Positions 9,863-19,103 of a DNA stretch of 64,000 nt are shown here, piece by piece (within the stretch, counting starts at the first letter, position 1; every line of letters begins with the position of its first letter). This DNA is from Magnetospirillum sulfuroxidans. GTDB lineage: Bacteria; Pseudomonadota; Alphaproteobacteria; Rhodospirillales; Magnetospirillaceae. The stretch covers positions 1 to 64,000 of the forward strand of contig NZ_JAGTUF010000014.1 in the NCBI RefSeq assembly GCF_018224925.1, written 5' to 3'. Below the pieces are notes generated by a model. It had not been told where the DNA came from, did not search any database, and was given only the letters and a program-made list of their open reading frames with translations. The position numbers were made by a program, and so were the translations under genes.

Positions 9863-10435
9863 ATGCCCTCGTCGCCCCCCGTTTCCGCTCAAGACTTGTT
9901 GATCCTGAAAAGGGAAATGGTTGGACTGTTCGGCCATTTGCAACGTATCCGCAAGGAGCTGGCGGCGCTTAATCCGCCAGGGGCAGAGGACCATTTCGGC
10001 TCGATGTCGGAACAGCTCGACGCCATCGTTTCGGCGACCGAAGGCGCCACCAACACCATCATGGAAAGCGTCGAGGGGGTCGATACCCTGATGAGCGACG
10101 CCCGAGCCCTCACCGAGGATCCCAAGCTCAGGGCAATCTTCGACGAGGTCACCGACAAGGTGAATATGGTGTTCGAGGCCTGCTCGTTTCAAGACATCAC
10201 CGGCCAGCGGGTGACCAAGGTGGTCAATTCCATGAAATTCGTGGAAGAACGCATCAATTCCATCATCTTCACCTGGGGTCGTGACGAGTTGACCAAGGTG
10301 GTGGTCGAGTTGAAGGAAGAGAAAGATCCCGACAAGAAGCTGTTGCACGGCCCGCAATTGCCCGGCCAAGGGGTGACGCAGACCGATGTGGATAAGTTGT
10401 TCAACCAAGATGATATCGACAAGCTGTTCGGCTGA
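9863..10435 (+). CDS. cheZ: CheZ-type CheY-P phosphatase
   Basis: 190 residues. The long helical hairpin includes the catalytic signature ACSFQDITGQRV, with the Gln that positions water in CheZ (Asp and Gln act together on CheY-P). A flexible linker leads to a C-terminal peptide reading VDKLFNQDDIDKLFG, in which the DKLF element occurs twice. In E. coli CheZ a single C-terminal amphipathic helix binds CheY. Chemotaxis operon genes are not adjacent; the gene stands alone with about 90 bp of upstream sequence. Confidence 0.88.
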   Translation: MPSSPPVSAQDLLILKREMVGLFGHLQRIRKELAALNPPGAEDHFGSMSEQLDAIVSATEGATNTIMESVEGVDTLMSDARALTEDPKLRAIFDEVTDKVNMVFEACSFQDITGQRVTKVVNSMKFVEERINSIIFTWGRDELTKVVVELKEEKDPDKKLLHGPQLPGQGVTQTDVDKLFNQDDIDKLFG

Positions 10436-10570
10436 ACGAAAAGAGTCTGAATCCGCTTGACGAAAGGGTCCCCGCCCCTTAAAAACGCGGCTTCCCAGCA
10501 TTGCCTGGACCCGGATTACCTGTGGCGCCGATATCGCGCGCCCCAAGCGAACAAAAGAGAGGATGTCACC

Positions 10571-10876
10571 ATGGCCCGTCGTTGCTCCATCACCGGCAAG
10601 GGCGTTCTGACCGGTAACAACGTCAGCCACGCGAACAACAAGAGCCGTCGCCGCTTTCTGCCCAACCTGCAGGAGACCTCGGTCCTGTCCGACGCGCTGG
10701 GCCAGATGGTTCGCCTGAAGGTCACGACCCGTGGCCTGAAGACCATTGAACACAATGGCGGTCTGGATAGCTTCTTGCTGACCACCAATGATTCGCGCCT
10801 GCCGCTGGAAGCTCGCCGCTTGAAGAAGCGCGTCGCCAAGGCCATGGCCTCCAAGCAGGCCGCCGCCGCCGTCTAA
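10571..10876 (+). CDS. rpmB: 50S ribosomal protein L28
   Basis: 101 residues, starting [20 protein letters not shown], the conserved L28 start, with the basic [13 protein letters not shown] stretch that contacts 23S rRNA. Alphaproteobacterial L28 is longer than that of E. coli (78 residues) owing to the C-terminal helical extension seen here. The start ATG has a purine-rich AAAGAGAGGATG element upstream. A terminator follows 25 bp after the stop. Confidence 0.97.
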   Translation: MARRCSITGKGVLTGNNVSHANNKSRRRFLPNLQETSVLSDALGQMVRLKVTTRGLKTIEHNGGLDSFLLTTNDSRLPLEARRLKKRVAKAMASKQAAAAV

Positions 10877-10900
10877 TCGACGCCGACGCACTGATACGAA

Positions 10901-10927
10901 AAAGCCCGGCGGATGCCGGGCTTTTTT
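10901..10927 (+). terminator. rpmB terminator
   Basis: AAAGCCCGGC, loop GGAT, then GCCGGGCTTTTTT: a GC-rich stem followed by six T. Confidence 0.9.
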
Positions 10928-11059
10928 GTGCGCCTTCTCTGATCCTTTCCCAGCCCTCTTTTTTTGCCATGTGCCCAAAGACGCGATAACGCTTTAAAGT
11001 TGTCTTTTATTTTCTCTCCCCCTACCATTTCCTGATTTCGAGGGGGAAGGGAGGAGGGC

Positions 11060-11575
11060 ATGCTTTGGCGGAATGTCGTGATTTCGGCCGGCATTTGCAC
11101 GCTTTCGGCATGTGTTCATGGCGGCGGCGCGATGCAGCCGATTGCATCGCGCCCAATGGATAGCGCCCAAGCTGTCCAAAGCCTGTCCTTCCCATGGAAG
11201 GGGGCGGTCGCGGCATTGTCGACGCAGGTTTTCGCTCATGAGGGCCGCGTGGCCTTGTGTGGTTATTACAAGCTGTTTGCCGCCGAAGATCGCACGGCGG
11301 AGATTCGCGCGGCTATGGCCACCCCTGGTTCGGTGGTGACGGTGACCACGATGCAAAGCCGGAAAGTGCTCAAATTCGACGCCAAATTCATTGATGTGGT
11401 TTTCCAGCCCATAGAAATAGACAAGGGAGCCAAGCTGATTGGCGGCAGTGACGGCAAACCGGCAAAGTGTGTGGTCAGCGAGCAGGCATGGAGTAGCGAA
11501 TTTGCCGCCCCGCTCATTGGCCTCCAGTTGCTGATCCGCGACCCCAGGCAACGAGCACAGAGTGTCGTCAAATGA
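11060..11575 (+). CDS. Lipoprotein of unknown function, first of a paralogous pair
   Basis: 171 residues. A short hydrophobic leader ends in the lipobox LSAC (Cys at residue 18), so it is a likely lipoprotein. The mature part has VALCGYYKLFAAEDRTAEI and, near the end, KCVVSEQAWSSEF. Both segments reappear in the next gene (LAVCGSVVMVGRAADIKVI and QCVVTEFPWQSGY), showing common descent and suggesting a conserved pair of cysteines. The stop overlaps the start of the second gene by 4 bp (ATGA). Family not recognised. Confidence 0.75.
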   Translation: MLWRNVVISAGICTLSACVHGGGAMQPIASRPMDSAQAVQSLSFPWKGAVAALSTQVFAHEGRVALCGYYKLFAAEDRTAEIRAAMATPGSVVTVTTMQSRKVLKFDAKFIDVVFQPIEIDKGAKLIGGSDGKPAKCVVSEQAWSSEFAAPLIGLQLLIRDPRQRAQSVVK

Positions 11576-12072
11576 GGATGGGGTGGTTTTGTCTGGCGGC
11601 GCTGATGCTCGTCTTACCCGCATGCGTGAAGCGGGTGCCGATCGCCACTTATGATCGGCTCGACGAACAAAAGGTCGGAACGCAGGCGGGCGATACCGTC
11701 GAGACGCTGCCCTGGGTTGTCGGCACACGCCCGGTTACCGGGTTTAGCGCCATTCGGGCCTTTGACCGTGGCGGCAAACTGGCGGTTTGCGGCAGTGTCG
11801 TCATGGTCGGAAGGGCCGCCGACATCAAGGTGATCAATCAGCGTTTTGCCGATATCAAATCTATTTTTCTGCTGGGTGACGCCACCGCAGCCCCCCATCA
11901 AGTGGCGATCCGTCCGACCTTCATGCGCCGGCACGTTCTGGAGGCGGACGCGCTCGGCACCGCGGTCGGGTCGATCGATTTCGCCCGCTATCCGGGCCAG
12001 TGCGTCGTCACCGAATTTCCCTGGCAATCCGGTTATGCGACCGCGCACCGCCTGCTTCTGGTGCAACCTTAG
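11572..12072 (+). CDS. Lipoprotein of unknown function, second of a paralogous pair
   Basis: 166 residues. The leader ends in LPAC (Cys 18). It is a diverged paralogue of the preceding lipoprotein, with the same spacing of the VCG and CVV segments, and is translationally coupled to it by a 4-bp overlap. The TAG stop is made from the first three bases of the MITE-like element that begins at 12070, so the element abuts or has replaced the native stop. Function unknown. Confidence 0.75.
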   Translation: MRMGWFCLAALMLVLPACVKRVPIATYDRLDEQKVGTQAGDTVETLPWVVGTRPVTGFSAIRAFDRGGKLAVCGSVVMVGRAADIKVINQRFADIKSIFLLGDATAAPHQVAIRPTFMRRHVLEADALGTAVGSIDFARYPGQCVVTEFPWQSGYATAHRLLLVQP

Positions 12073-12266
12073 AGCGCCGGGCGTTAACATCAGGATCACT
12101 TCGTGACGGGGCTGCCGCCCCGGCCCAGCCTGGGGTGAACCCCAGACCCCCTTCTTTTTAATCAATAAAATCAAAGGGGACCGGGGTTCGCCCCGGGTGG
12201 GTTTGGGCGATAGCCCATTTGCGAAGCAATCCTACGGGCGCTTCCGATTTAACGCTCGGCGCTCTA
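12070..12266. mobile_element. MITE-like element, copy A (197 bp, with nested insert)
   Basis: Bounded by TA on both sides with 18-19 bp terminal inverted repeats: left TAGAGCGCCGGGCGTTAA, right (reverse strand) TAGAGCGCCGAGCGTTAA. It matches the 123-bp element at 54645-54767 nearly base for base apart from a 74-bp insert at 12124-12197. It encodes no protein. The TA target and TAGAGC ends recall IS630-type elements, so it may be mobilised by such a transposase. Confidence 0.8.
12124..12197. repeat. Nested multi-hairpin insert within MITE copy A
   Basis: Absent from copy B, which reads straight from CCCCGG into TGGGTTTGGG. The insert contains two compact palindromes, CTGGGGTGAACCCCAG and CCGGGGTTCGCCCCGG, around an A/T-rich middle. 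This resembles REP-type palindromic units. Confidence 0.6.
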
Positions 12267-12334
12267 AGCCGGCGCAACGATGCGCCCGGCACCCGAGGGC
12301 GCCGGGGATCGGTTGCGATCACCGGGATATGGTA

Positions 12335-14137
12335 TCAGTCGTCGCCCATCTTAAGCGCGGCCAGAAAGGCTGATTGCGGGATTTCGACGCGGCCGAACTG
12401 GCGCATGCGCTTTTTGCCTTCCTTTTGCTTTTCCAGCAGCTTGCGCTTGCGGCTGACGTCGCCGCCATAGCACTTGGCCAGCACGTCCTTGCGCAGGGCG
12501 CTGATGGATTCGCGGGCGACGATGCGGCCGCCGATGGCGGCTTGAATGGCGATCTGGAACATCTGACGCGGGATCAGTTCCTTCAGTCGGCTACAGATGC
12601 CGCGTCCGCGGCTTTCGGCATTGGCGCGGTGGACGATGAAGGCCAGGGCATCGACGGGTTCCTGGTTGACCAGGATGGAGACCTTGACCAGATCGCTTTC
12701 GGTGTAGCAATCAATCTCGTAATCGAAGCTGGCATAGCCGCGGGAAATGGATTTCAAGCGGTCGTAGAAATCGAACACCACTTCGTTCAAGGGCAGCTTA
12801 TAGACGGCCATGGCGCGGTTGCCGGCATAGGTCAGGTCAAGCTGCTGGCCGCGCCGTTCGGTGCACAATTGCAAGATGGAGCCCAGATATTCATCGGGCA
12901 CCATGATGGTCGCCTTGATCCACGGCTCTTCCACATGGTCGATCAGGCCCTGATCGGGCATGTCGGCCGGGTTGTGCAATTCCTGCATCGTGCCGTTGGT
13001 CATGTGGACGTGATAGACCACCGAAGGCGCCGTGGTGATCAGGTCCAGATTGAATTCGCGTTCCAGCCGTTCCTGGATGATTTCCAGGTGCAGCAGGCCC
13101 AAGAAGCCGCAGCGAAAGCCAAAGCCCAGGGCGGCCGAGGTTTCCGGCTCGTACTGGAAGCTGGCGTCGTTCAGGCGCAGCTTGGCCAAGCTGTCGCGCA
13201 AATCCTCGTAATCGGCGGCATCAATGGGGAACAGGCCGCACCACACCACCGGGATCGACGGCTTGAAGCCGGCCAGGGCGGTGGCGGCGGGTTTCTTGTC
13301 GTCGGTGATGGTGTCGCCGACATTGGTATCGGCCACCGCCTTGATGCCGGCGGTGATGAAGCCCATCTCGCCCGGACGCAAGGCGTCGGCCTTGATCATC
13401 TTGGGCGTGAAGTAACCGACCGAATCCACTTCATAGGCCGAGCCGTTGGCCATCATGCGGATCTTCATGCCGCGCTTCAAAACGCCGTTCTTGACCCGGA
13501 CCAGGATGATGACGCCCAGATAGGCGTCGTACCAGGAATCGACCAGCAGCGCCTGCAAATCGGCTTTCTCGTCGCCTTCCGGGCAGGGCAGGCGGGTGAC
13601 CAGGGCTTCCAGCACGTCGACGATGCCGATGCCCGACTTGGCCGAGATCATCACCGCGTCCGACGCGTCCAGGCCGATGACGTCTTCGACCTGCTGCTTG
13701 ACCCGTTCCGGCTCGGCTGCCGGCAAGTCGATCTTGTTCAAGACCGGCACGATCTCGTGCCCGGCATCCAGGGCTTGATAGACGTTGGCCAGGGTCTGCG
13801 CCTCGACGCCTTGGCTGGCGTCGACCACCAGGATCGAGCCTTCACAGGCGGCGAGCGAGCGGCTGACCTCGTAGGCGAAATCGACGTGGCCGGGGGTGTC
13901 CATCAGGTTGAGCTGATAGGTCTTGCCGTCCTTGGCCGCATAGGCCAGGCGGACGGTCTGAGCCTTGATGGTGATGCCGCGCTCGCGCTCGATATCCATG
14001 GAATCGAGCATCTGCTCTTTCATGTCGCGCAGTTCGACGGCGCCACATTCCTGGATCAGGCGGTCGGCAAGGGTCGATTTGCCATGGTCGATATGGGCGA
14101 TGATGGCGAAGTTGCGGATGTGCTCGAGCTTGGTCAT
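12335..14137 (-). CDS. lepA: Translation elongation factor 4 (LepA)
   Basis: 600 residues with all LepA features: G1 [10 protein letters not shown]2 region [16 protein letters not shown]3 DTPGHVDF, G4 NKIDLP, then domains II and III and the LepA-specific C-terminal domain ending [23 protein letters not shown]. LepA is a ribosome-associated GTPase linked to back-translocation and 30S maturation. It stands alone on the minus strand between a MITE and an oxidoreductase gene. Confidence 0.98.
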   Translation of the reverse strand: MTKLEHIRNFAIIAHIDHGKSTLADRLIQECGAVELRDMKEQMLDSMDIERERGITIKAQTVRLAYAAKDGKTYQLNLMDTPGHVDFAYEVSRSLAACEGSILVVDASQGVEAQTLANVYQALDAGHEIVPVLNKIDLPAAEPERVKQQVEDVIGLDASDAVMISAKSGIGIVDVLEALVTRLPCPEGDEKADLQALLVDSWYDAYLGVIILVRVKNGVLKRGMKIRMMANGSAYEVDSVGYFTPKMIKADALRPGEMGFITAGIKAVADTNVGDTITDDKKPAATALAGFKPSIPVVWCGLFPIDAADYEDLRDSLAKLRLNDASFQYEPETSAALGFGFRCGFLGLLHLEIIQERLEREFNLDLITTAPSVVYHVHMTNGTMQELHNPADMPDQGLIDHVEEPWIKATIMVPDEYLGSILQLCTERRGQQLDLTYAGNRAMAVYKLPLNEVVFDFYDRLKSISRGYASFDYEIDCYTESDLVKVSILVNQEPVDALAFIVHRANAESRGRGICSRLKELIPRQMFQIAIQAAIGGRIVARESISALRKDVLAKCYGGDVSRKRKLLEKQKEGKKRMRQFGRVEIPQSAFLAALKMGDD

Positions 14138-14190
14138 GGACTTCTTATGTAAGGCCGGATGAATCGTGGGAACATAGGGCCTTGCGCGAC

Positions 14191-14225
14191 TTTTGGAAAG
14201 GGCGGAGCGTGTTGCTCCGCCCTTT
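14191..14225 (-). terminator. Terminator downstream of the quinone oxidoreductase gene
   Basis: A 12-bp perfect stem AAAGGGCGGAGC/GCTCCGCCCTTT (14197-14225) just past the stop at 14232; the T tract on the minus strand is short (TTTCC). It also lies upstream of lepA. Confidence 0.5.
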
Positions 14226-14231
14226 GCGCTA

Positions 14232-15233
14232 TCAGAACCCGGCCAGCACCAGTTTGCCGACCGCGTGGCCGTCCTCGATCAGGCCATGGGCCATGCGCAG
14301 ATTGGTGGAGTTGATGCGGCCCAAAACCAGCGTCTGGGTGCTGCGCAGCACCCCTTGATCGACCAGTTCGGCCACCTGTTTCAACAAATCGTGTTGCGCG
14401 ATCATGTCATTGGTTTGGAACAGCGAGCGGGTGAACATGAATTCCCAATGGATGGACACCGCCTTGCGCTTGAACAGGCCGATGTCGAAGCCCTTGGGAT
14501 CGTCGATCAGGCCCAGCGCGCCTTGGGGGGCGATGATCTCGGCCAGGGCGGCCTGGTGCTGGTCGGTATTGGTCAGGCCCAGGATCAACTCGGCGCCGCC
14601 CAGGTCCAAATCCCGCCATTGCGCAACCAGGTCTTGCGAATGGTCGATGACGTGGTGAGCGCCCAGATCCAGGCACCATTGCCGGCTTTCGGGGCGCGAG
14701 GCGGTGGCGATGACGGTCAGGCCGGTCAACTGACGGGCCAGTTGGATGGCGGCCGAGCCGACGCCGCCGGCGCCGCCGACGATCAGCACCGATTTGCGGT
14801 CCCCGGCGGTGACCCCCAGGCGGTCGAACAGCAATTCCCACGCGGTGATGAAGGTCAGGGGCATGGCGGCGGCGGCGGCGAAATCCAGGCTGTCCGGCAT
14901 GGCTGCGGCGATGCGTTCATCGACCAGATGCAGCTCGGCATTGCTGCCGGGGCGGTCGATGGCGCCGGCATGGAACACGCGGTCGCCGAGCTTGAACAAG
15001 GTGACCTCGGGGCCGGTGGCGATGACGACGCCGGCGGCGTCATAGCCCAGAACCTTGGCGGCGCCGGCGGGATCGACATTGCGGCGCACCTTGGTGTCCA
15101 CCGGATTGACGGCGATGGCTTCGATGCGGACCAGCAGGTCGCGGCCCTGGGCGACCGGATCGGGCAGCTCGATATCTTCAAGCGAGGAAGGATCGGTGAT
15201 GGGCAGGCTGTGGCGATAGGCAATGGCACGCAT
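14232..15233 (-). CDS. Zinc-type alcohol dehydrogenase-like / quinone oxidoreductase
   Basis: 333 residues of the medium-chain dehydrogenase/reductase superfamily. An N-terminal GroES-like domain reads [15 protein letters not shown] and [10 protein letters not shown]; a Rossmann domain has [20 protein letters not shown]. The zinc ligands of true alcohol dehydrogenases are absent, so an NADPH-dependent quinone or enone reductase is likely. It is divergent from an HxlR regulator 100 bp away, an arrangement typical of electrophile or quinone stress responses. The exact substrate cannot be read from sequence. Confidence 0.85.
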   Translation of the reverse strand: MRAIAYRHSLPITDPSSLEDIELPDPVAQGRDLLVRIEAIAVNPVDTKVRRNVDPAGAAKVLGYDAAGVVIATGPEVTLFKLGDRVFHAGAIDRPGSNAELHLVDERIAAAMPDSLDFAAAAAMPLTFITAWELLFDRLGVTAGDRKSVLIVGGAGGVGSAAIQLARQLTGLTVIATASRPESRQWCLDLGAHHVIDHSQDLVAQWRDLDLGGAELILGLTNTDQHQAALAEIIAPQGALGLIDDPKGFDIGLFKRKAVSIHWEFMFTRSLFQTNDMIAQHDLLKQVAELVDQGVLRSTQTLVLGRINSTNLRMAHGLIEDGHAVGKLVLAGF

Positions 15234-15333
15234 GGATCGAACTCCGCTGACTGGTGTGGCGGATATATGGGGTGTTACCGATCAATCTCGCAAGAATGCA
15301 CATTTTTGGTGTATAGTACCCAAAAGGATACCA

Positions 15334-15699
15334 ATGAGGTTTCCCATGGCGCACAAGACCTATGATTGTTCGCCCGGCTGCCCGGTCGAGGCGACTTTGG
15401 AAAAGATCGGCGGCAAGTGGAAGGGCGTCGTGCTCTATCACCTGCTGGAAGGCGTGCATCGGTTTAGCGAATTGCGGCGCAAGCTGCCCAACATCACCCA
15501 GCGCATGCTGACCAAGCAATTGCGGGAATTGGAAAGTTCCGGGCTGGTGTCGCGCACCATTTATGCCGAAGTTCCGCCTCGGGTGGAATATAGCCTGACC
15601 GATCTGGGCGAAACCTTGCGGCCGGTGGTGGTGGCGTTGAAAGCCTGGGGCGATTCCCATGGCGATTCCACCGTTCGATTACACTCGTCGGCCGCGTGA
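15334..15699 (+). CDS. HxlR-family transcriptional regulator
   Basis: About 121 residues of winged helix: [22 protein letters not shown], then [20 protein letters not shown] and [12 protein letters not shown]. The N-terminal cysteines match the position of the redox-sensing Cys of YodB/CatR-type members, which respond to quinones. The divergent oxidoreductase is the likely target gene. GTATAGTAC and a GGATACC-ended segment lie just upstream as possible operator half sites. The ATG at 15334 follows AAAAGGA; a second ATG at 15346 is equally possible. Confidence 0.85.
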   Translation: MRFPMAHKTYDCSPGCPVEATLEKIGGKWKGVVLYHLLEGVHRFSELRRKLPNITQRMLTKQLRELESSGLVSRTIYAEVPPRVEYSLTDLGETLRPVVVALKAWGDSHGDSTVRLHSSAA

Positions 15700-15716
15700 G
15701 CAAGGGGGGAAAGACC

Positions 15717-16022
15717 ATGCCGTTCCTGTCCAAGACCGATACGGCCCCTGAGGCCGAGCCCCATCTCAGGCGGCAGCGCAATCGCATCGCCGGATTATGG
15801 GCGGCGGAATTGTTGGGGTTGCTGGGCCAAGCCGCCCGCGATTACGCCCATGATGTCGCCCATGCCCACGACCATGATCATGATGGTGACGAAAAACTGG
15901 TGCAGCGTCTGGTCAAGGATCTGCGCGGCAAGGTGGGCGGGCATGAAATCCGTGAAAAACTGGGGCACCTTTGGCACGAGGCCCGCCGTCAATTGCAGGG
16001 TGGCGATCACCCCAAATCCTGA
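15717..16022 (+). CDS. Hypothetical His/Asp-rich protein
   Basis: 101 residues, unrecognised. A hydrophobic helix (GLWAAELLGLLGQAARDY) is followed by an AHDVAHAHDHDHDGDE cluster, which could bind metal, and an amphipathic C-terminal half. The ATG has AAGGGGGGAAAG before it; a GTG at 15696 overlapping the HxlR stop is an alternative. It probably shares the HxlR transcript. Resemblance to the first helix of small ATPase-regulating proteins was considered but is not convincing. Confidence 0.6.
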   Translation: MPFLSKTDTAPEAEPHLRRQRNRIAGLWAAELLGLLGQAARDYAHDVAHAHDHDHDGDEKLVQRLVKDLRGKVGGHEIREKLGHLWHEARRQLQGGDHPKS

Positions 16023-16098
16023 ACCCTGATGGGATCGGAGTGATCCCGTCAGGGGGAGGATTGCCGTTCTTCGCTGACGCCCGATGGTCAAGGCGCCA

Positions 16099-17316
16099 TC
16101 ACCCGGCGCGGGCGTGGCGGCTTTGGCTGATCAGCTGCAACAAGGTCGCCAATCCCGCCGAGATGACGCCGACGCTGGTGACCCCCAGCCAACCACCATA
16201 GGTCCAGGCCACGGTCGCGGCGGCCGAGCCGGCGGCGCCGCCCAGGAACATGACGCCCATGAAGATGGTGTTGATGCGGGCGCGGGCTTGGGGCCGCAGG
16301 GCGTAAACGATGTGTTGGTTGGAGACCAGGGCGCTTTGCATGGCGAAATCCAGGATGGTCACGCCGACGATCATGCCGATCAGCGAATTCCAAAGACCGA
16401 AGATCAGCCAGGACACCAGAACCAGGATGGCGCCGGCGGCGATCACCCGGTGCGGGCCGCGCTTGTCGGCCATGTGTCCGGCCAGGGGCGCGGCCAGGAT
16501 GCCGACGGCGCCGACCACCCCGAACAGGCCGGCGACGTCCGGGCCTAACCCAAAGCGCGGATCGTGCAGGCGCAGGGCCAGGATGGCCCAAAAGGCGCTG
16601 AAGGCGGCGAAGAGCAGACTTTGGGTGACGGCCGCCAATCGCAATTGGGCGAATTCGCGCCATAATCCCGTCAACGACCGCATCAGCGCGCCATAGCCCA
16701 GGGAATTTTCAGGCTGACTGTGGGGCAGGCGCAGCGCCATCCATCCGGCCGCGGCCAAGGCCAAGGGCACCCCCAACCAGAACATCGCCCGCCATCCCGC
16801 ATGGGTGGCGACCAAGCCGGCCAAGGTGCGGCTGAGCAGGATGCCGCACAGCAGGCCGGCCATGATTGTGCCGACGGTGGCGCCCCGCCGCTCTGGCGCC
16901 GCCAGATGGGCGGCGAGGGGGACGATCTGCTGGGCGACGGTGGCCGCCGCCCCCACCACCAACGAGGCCAAGATGACCAAGGCGGCATTGGGCGCCAGTG
17001 CGGTGGCGGTCAAGGCCAGGGCCAACATCAGGAACAAGGTGACGATCAGGCGGCGGCGTTCGACCAGATCGCCCAACGGCACCAGCAGGAACAACCCGGC
17101 GGCATAACCCAATTGCGTCGTCGTGGCGATATAGGCGGTGGCGGCGCCGGGCAGATCATGCTGCATCACCGCCAGCATGGGCTGGTTGTAATAGATATTG
17201 GCCACCGCCAAACCGGTGGCGACGGCCATGGACAGGGTCAATCCGCGGCCGAGACCCGGCGAGCGAAGCCCTTCGGGACTGGGACCAGGGTCAAGGGGGG
17301 TTTGAGATGGCTGCAT
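16099..17316 (-). CDS. MFS transporter, drug/arabinose exporter type
   Basis: 405 residues with 12 predicted membrane segments. [14 protein letters not shown] in the first segment and [12 protein letters not shown] between segments 2 and 3 are typical of YdhP/AraJ-like exporters of small molecules. The last helices read [20 protein letters not shown]. The gene diverges from a LysR regulator with 150 bp between starts, which implies control by it. The substrate is not predictable. Confidence 0.88.
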   Translation of the reverse strand: MQPSQTPLDPGPSPEGLRSPGLGRGLTLSMAVATGLAVANIYYNQPMLAVMQHDLPGAATAYIATTTQLGYAAGLFLLVPLGDLVERRRLIVTLFLMLALALTATALAPNAALVILASLVVGAAATVAQQIVPLAAHLAAPERRGATVGTIMAGLLCGILLSRTLAGLVATHAGWRAMFWLGVPLALAAAGWMALRLPHSQPENSLGYGALMRSLTGLWREFAQLRLAAVTQSLLFAAFSAFWAILALRLHDPRFGLGPDVAGLFGVVGAVGILAAPLAGHMADKRGPHRVIAAGAILVLVSWLIFGLWNSLIGMIVGVTILDFAMQSALVSNQHIVYALRPQARARINTIFMGVMFLGGAAGSAAATVAWTYGGWLGVTSVGVISAGLATLLQLISQSRHARAG

Positions 17317-17466
17317 GATCGATTCCCGGCCGCGTGTGCGCTGCGTTGATTTCAAGGGCTGAGGCGTTGGGATTGCCCATTGCCGTCTGCCGAGAAGTTT
17401 ACGAATAATATCCATATGATGGGTAGTGTGGCATTTCGATATGTCTGCATAACGGATTTTGATGCA

Positions 17467-18345
17467 ATGAATCTGACCGATGTCGCCGTTTTCGTCGAAG
17501 CTGTTTCGGCCGGCAGTCTGGCCGCCGCCGCTCGGAAGCTGGAGATCGCCGCCATGGCGGCGACACGGCGTCTGGCGGCGCTGGAAAGCGAACTGGCCGT
17601 TCGGCTTGTTCACCGCACCACGCGGGCGCTGGCCCTGACGGCCGAGGGCGAGGCGTTCTTGCCCTATGCGCAGGCGCTGCTGGAGGAGGCGGCCAATGGC
17701 CGCGCCGCCATCCGGCCGCCGGAAACCGGGGCGTCGGGCCTGTTGCGGGTCACCTCGTCGGTCCCTTTTGGCCGCAAAGTGGTGATGGCCATGCTGCCGG
17801 CTTTCATGCATGCCAACCCGCTGGTTCGGGTTGATCTGCTGCAAGTCGATACCATGGTCGACATTGTGTCCCAGGGAATTGACCTGGCCATTCGCATCGC
17901 GCCCTTGCGCGACAGCACTTTGGTGGCGCGCAAACTGGCCGACAGCCCGCGTCGGCTTTATGTGGCGCCGGCTTATGTGGCCGCGCATGGCATGCCGCGC
18001 CAATTGAACGATCTGACGCGGCATGAATGTCTGGCTATTTCCGGCACCAGCCACTGGGCCTTTGATTGCGGTGGGCGAGGGGTGCGGCAGAAAATCGCCT
18101 GCCGATTTACCGCCAATTCCATCGAAGCCTTGCATCAAGCCTGCCTGGACGGGCTTGGCGTCACCATTTTGGCCGATTGGAATGCGGCCGAAGACGTGGC
18201 GGCGGGGCGTCTGCTTGCGGTGCCCTTGATTGACGCGCAACCCGAAGGTCTGGGGATCTGGGCGGTTTATCCTTCGGCCCGGCTGCTGCTGCCCAAGGTT
18301 CGGCTGTTTGTCGAGGCGTTGAAGACCCATCTGGATGCGGCCTAA
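17467..18345 (+). CDS. LysR-family transcriptional regulator
   Basis: 292 residues: an N-terminal winged helix ([20 protein letters not shown], then [13 protein letters not shown]) and a periplasmic-binding-type effector domain. The ATG at 17467 is the conserved family start, although the frame is open further upstream. It is divergent from the MFS exporter and belongs to the group whose effector domain begins [16 protein letters not shown]. Likely an activator or repressor of the exporter; the ligand is unknown. Confidence 0.9.
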   Translation: MNLTDVAVFVEAVSAGSLAAAARKLEIAAMAATRRLAALESELAVRLVHRTTRALALTAEGEAFLPYAQALLEEAANGRAAIRPPETGASGLLRVTSSVPFGRKVVMAMLPAFMHANPLVRVDLLQVDTMVDIVSQGIDLAIRIAPLRDSTLVARKLADSPRRLYVAPAYVAAHGMPRQLNDLTRHECLAISGTSHWAFDCGGRGVRQKIACRFTANSIEALHQACLDGLGVTILADWNAAEDVAAGRLLAVPLIDAQPEGLGIWAVYPSARLLLPKVRLFVEALKTHLDAA

Positions 18346-18430
18346 TGCCTTGGAATCCTTGATGTGGCGTGTTCCCCGGCCGGCGCTGTCGTCTTGAGGG
18401 GATAAAGAAATGAAAAATCACTTGCCAGAT

Positions 18431-18455
18431 GCAAATGCGAATGACTATCATTTGC
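18431..18455. promoter_or_regulatory. Fur-box-like inverted repeat
   Basis: GCAAATG and CATTTGC form a perfect 7-bp inverted repeat with 11 bp between them; the centre (CGAATGACTAT) also resembles the GAATGA/TATCAT parts of Fur sites. It lies 25 bp before the next start codon, where a repressor would block transcription or initiation. Confidence 0.6.
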
Positions 18456-18479
18456 CCAGACACTCTGGTGGAGGAACCT

Positions 18480-19010
18480 ATGACTGCGCACGGAATGGAT
18501 ACGGCGGTGGCTGCCTTGCGTCAGGCCGGCCTGATGCCGACGCGGGAACGTTTGTTGGTGGCCGGGCTGGTATTTTCCGGACCGCTGATCACTCTTAATC
18601 CCAATGAATTGCGGGAACGTGCCCTGGATCAGGGGCTGTATCTGAGCGAAGGCGAGGTCGGCAGCGCCTTGGCCGAATTAAGCCAAGCGGGGGTGTTGCC
18701 GAAAATGTTGTCGGGTTCGGGGGCGACGCCGGCGAATATGCGGCGGATTGCCAGTGCGCTACAGGCCATGGGCAATCACCATCGGCTGATGGTGCTGGTG
18801 GAACTGGCGCAGGGCGAGCGTTCGGTCGGCGAGTTGCGGCGGACGGTCGGGCTGCGGCCGTCGGCTTTGTCGCAACATCTGGCCAAGTTGCGGGTTGGCG
18901 GCCTGGTCCGCACCCGCCGCGACGCCACCAGAATTTATTATTCGTTGTCGTCGCCGGAAGTGCTGACCGTCTTAAGGGGATTTGGTTGTCTGACCAGCAA
19001 AGTTGACTGA
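18480..19010 (+). CDS. Two-domain regulator: Fur-like winged helix plus ArsR winged helix
   Basis: 176 residues. Residues about 8-75 (LRQAGLMPTRERLLVAGLVF, then SEGEVGSALAELSQAGVL) look like the DNA-binding half of Fur proteins. Residues 85-165 are an ArsR domain (GNHHRLMVLVELAQGERSVG, then SALSQHLAKLRVGGLVRTRR). The histidine-rich metal sites of Fur and the classic ArsR CxC site are not visible. GGAGGAA precedes the ATG. The Fur-like palindrome just upstream suggests iron or self-regulation. Confidence 0.75.
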   Translation: MTAHGMDTAVAALRQAGLMPTRERLLVAGLVFSGPLITLNPNELRERALDQGLYLSEGEVGSALAELSQAGVLPKMLSGSGATPANMRRIASALQAMGNHHRLMVLVELAQGERSVGELRRTVGLRPSALSQHLAKLRVGGLVRTRRDATRIYYSLSSPEVLTVLRGFGCLTSKVD

Positions 19011-19103
19011 AATCGCTCGTCACATAATGCGTCTGGCGTTTTGACGCCGGACGCGTTATCACGCCCCCGATTCACCTTGGTATTTGGGGTGTCGGGGGTT
19101 TCA

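Noticed and set aside
12374-14152. Long plus-strand open frame of 592 codons over lepA
   Set aside because: It mirrors the lepA gene in the antisense frame and has His/Gln/Asp-rich composition typical of GC-rich shadow frames.
16099-18330. A 743-codon minus-strand frame extending past the MFS gene
   Set aside because: Only the part from 17316 downward matches an MFS protein; the rest lies antisense to the LysR gene.
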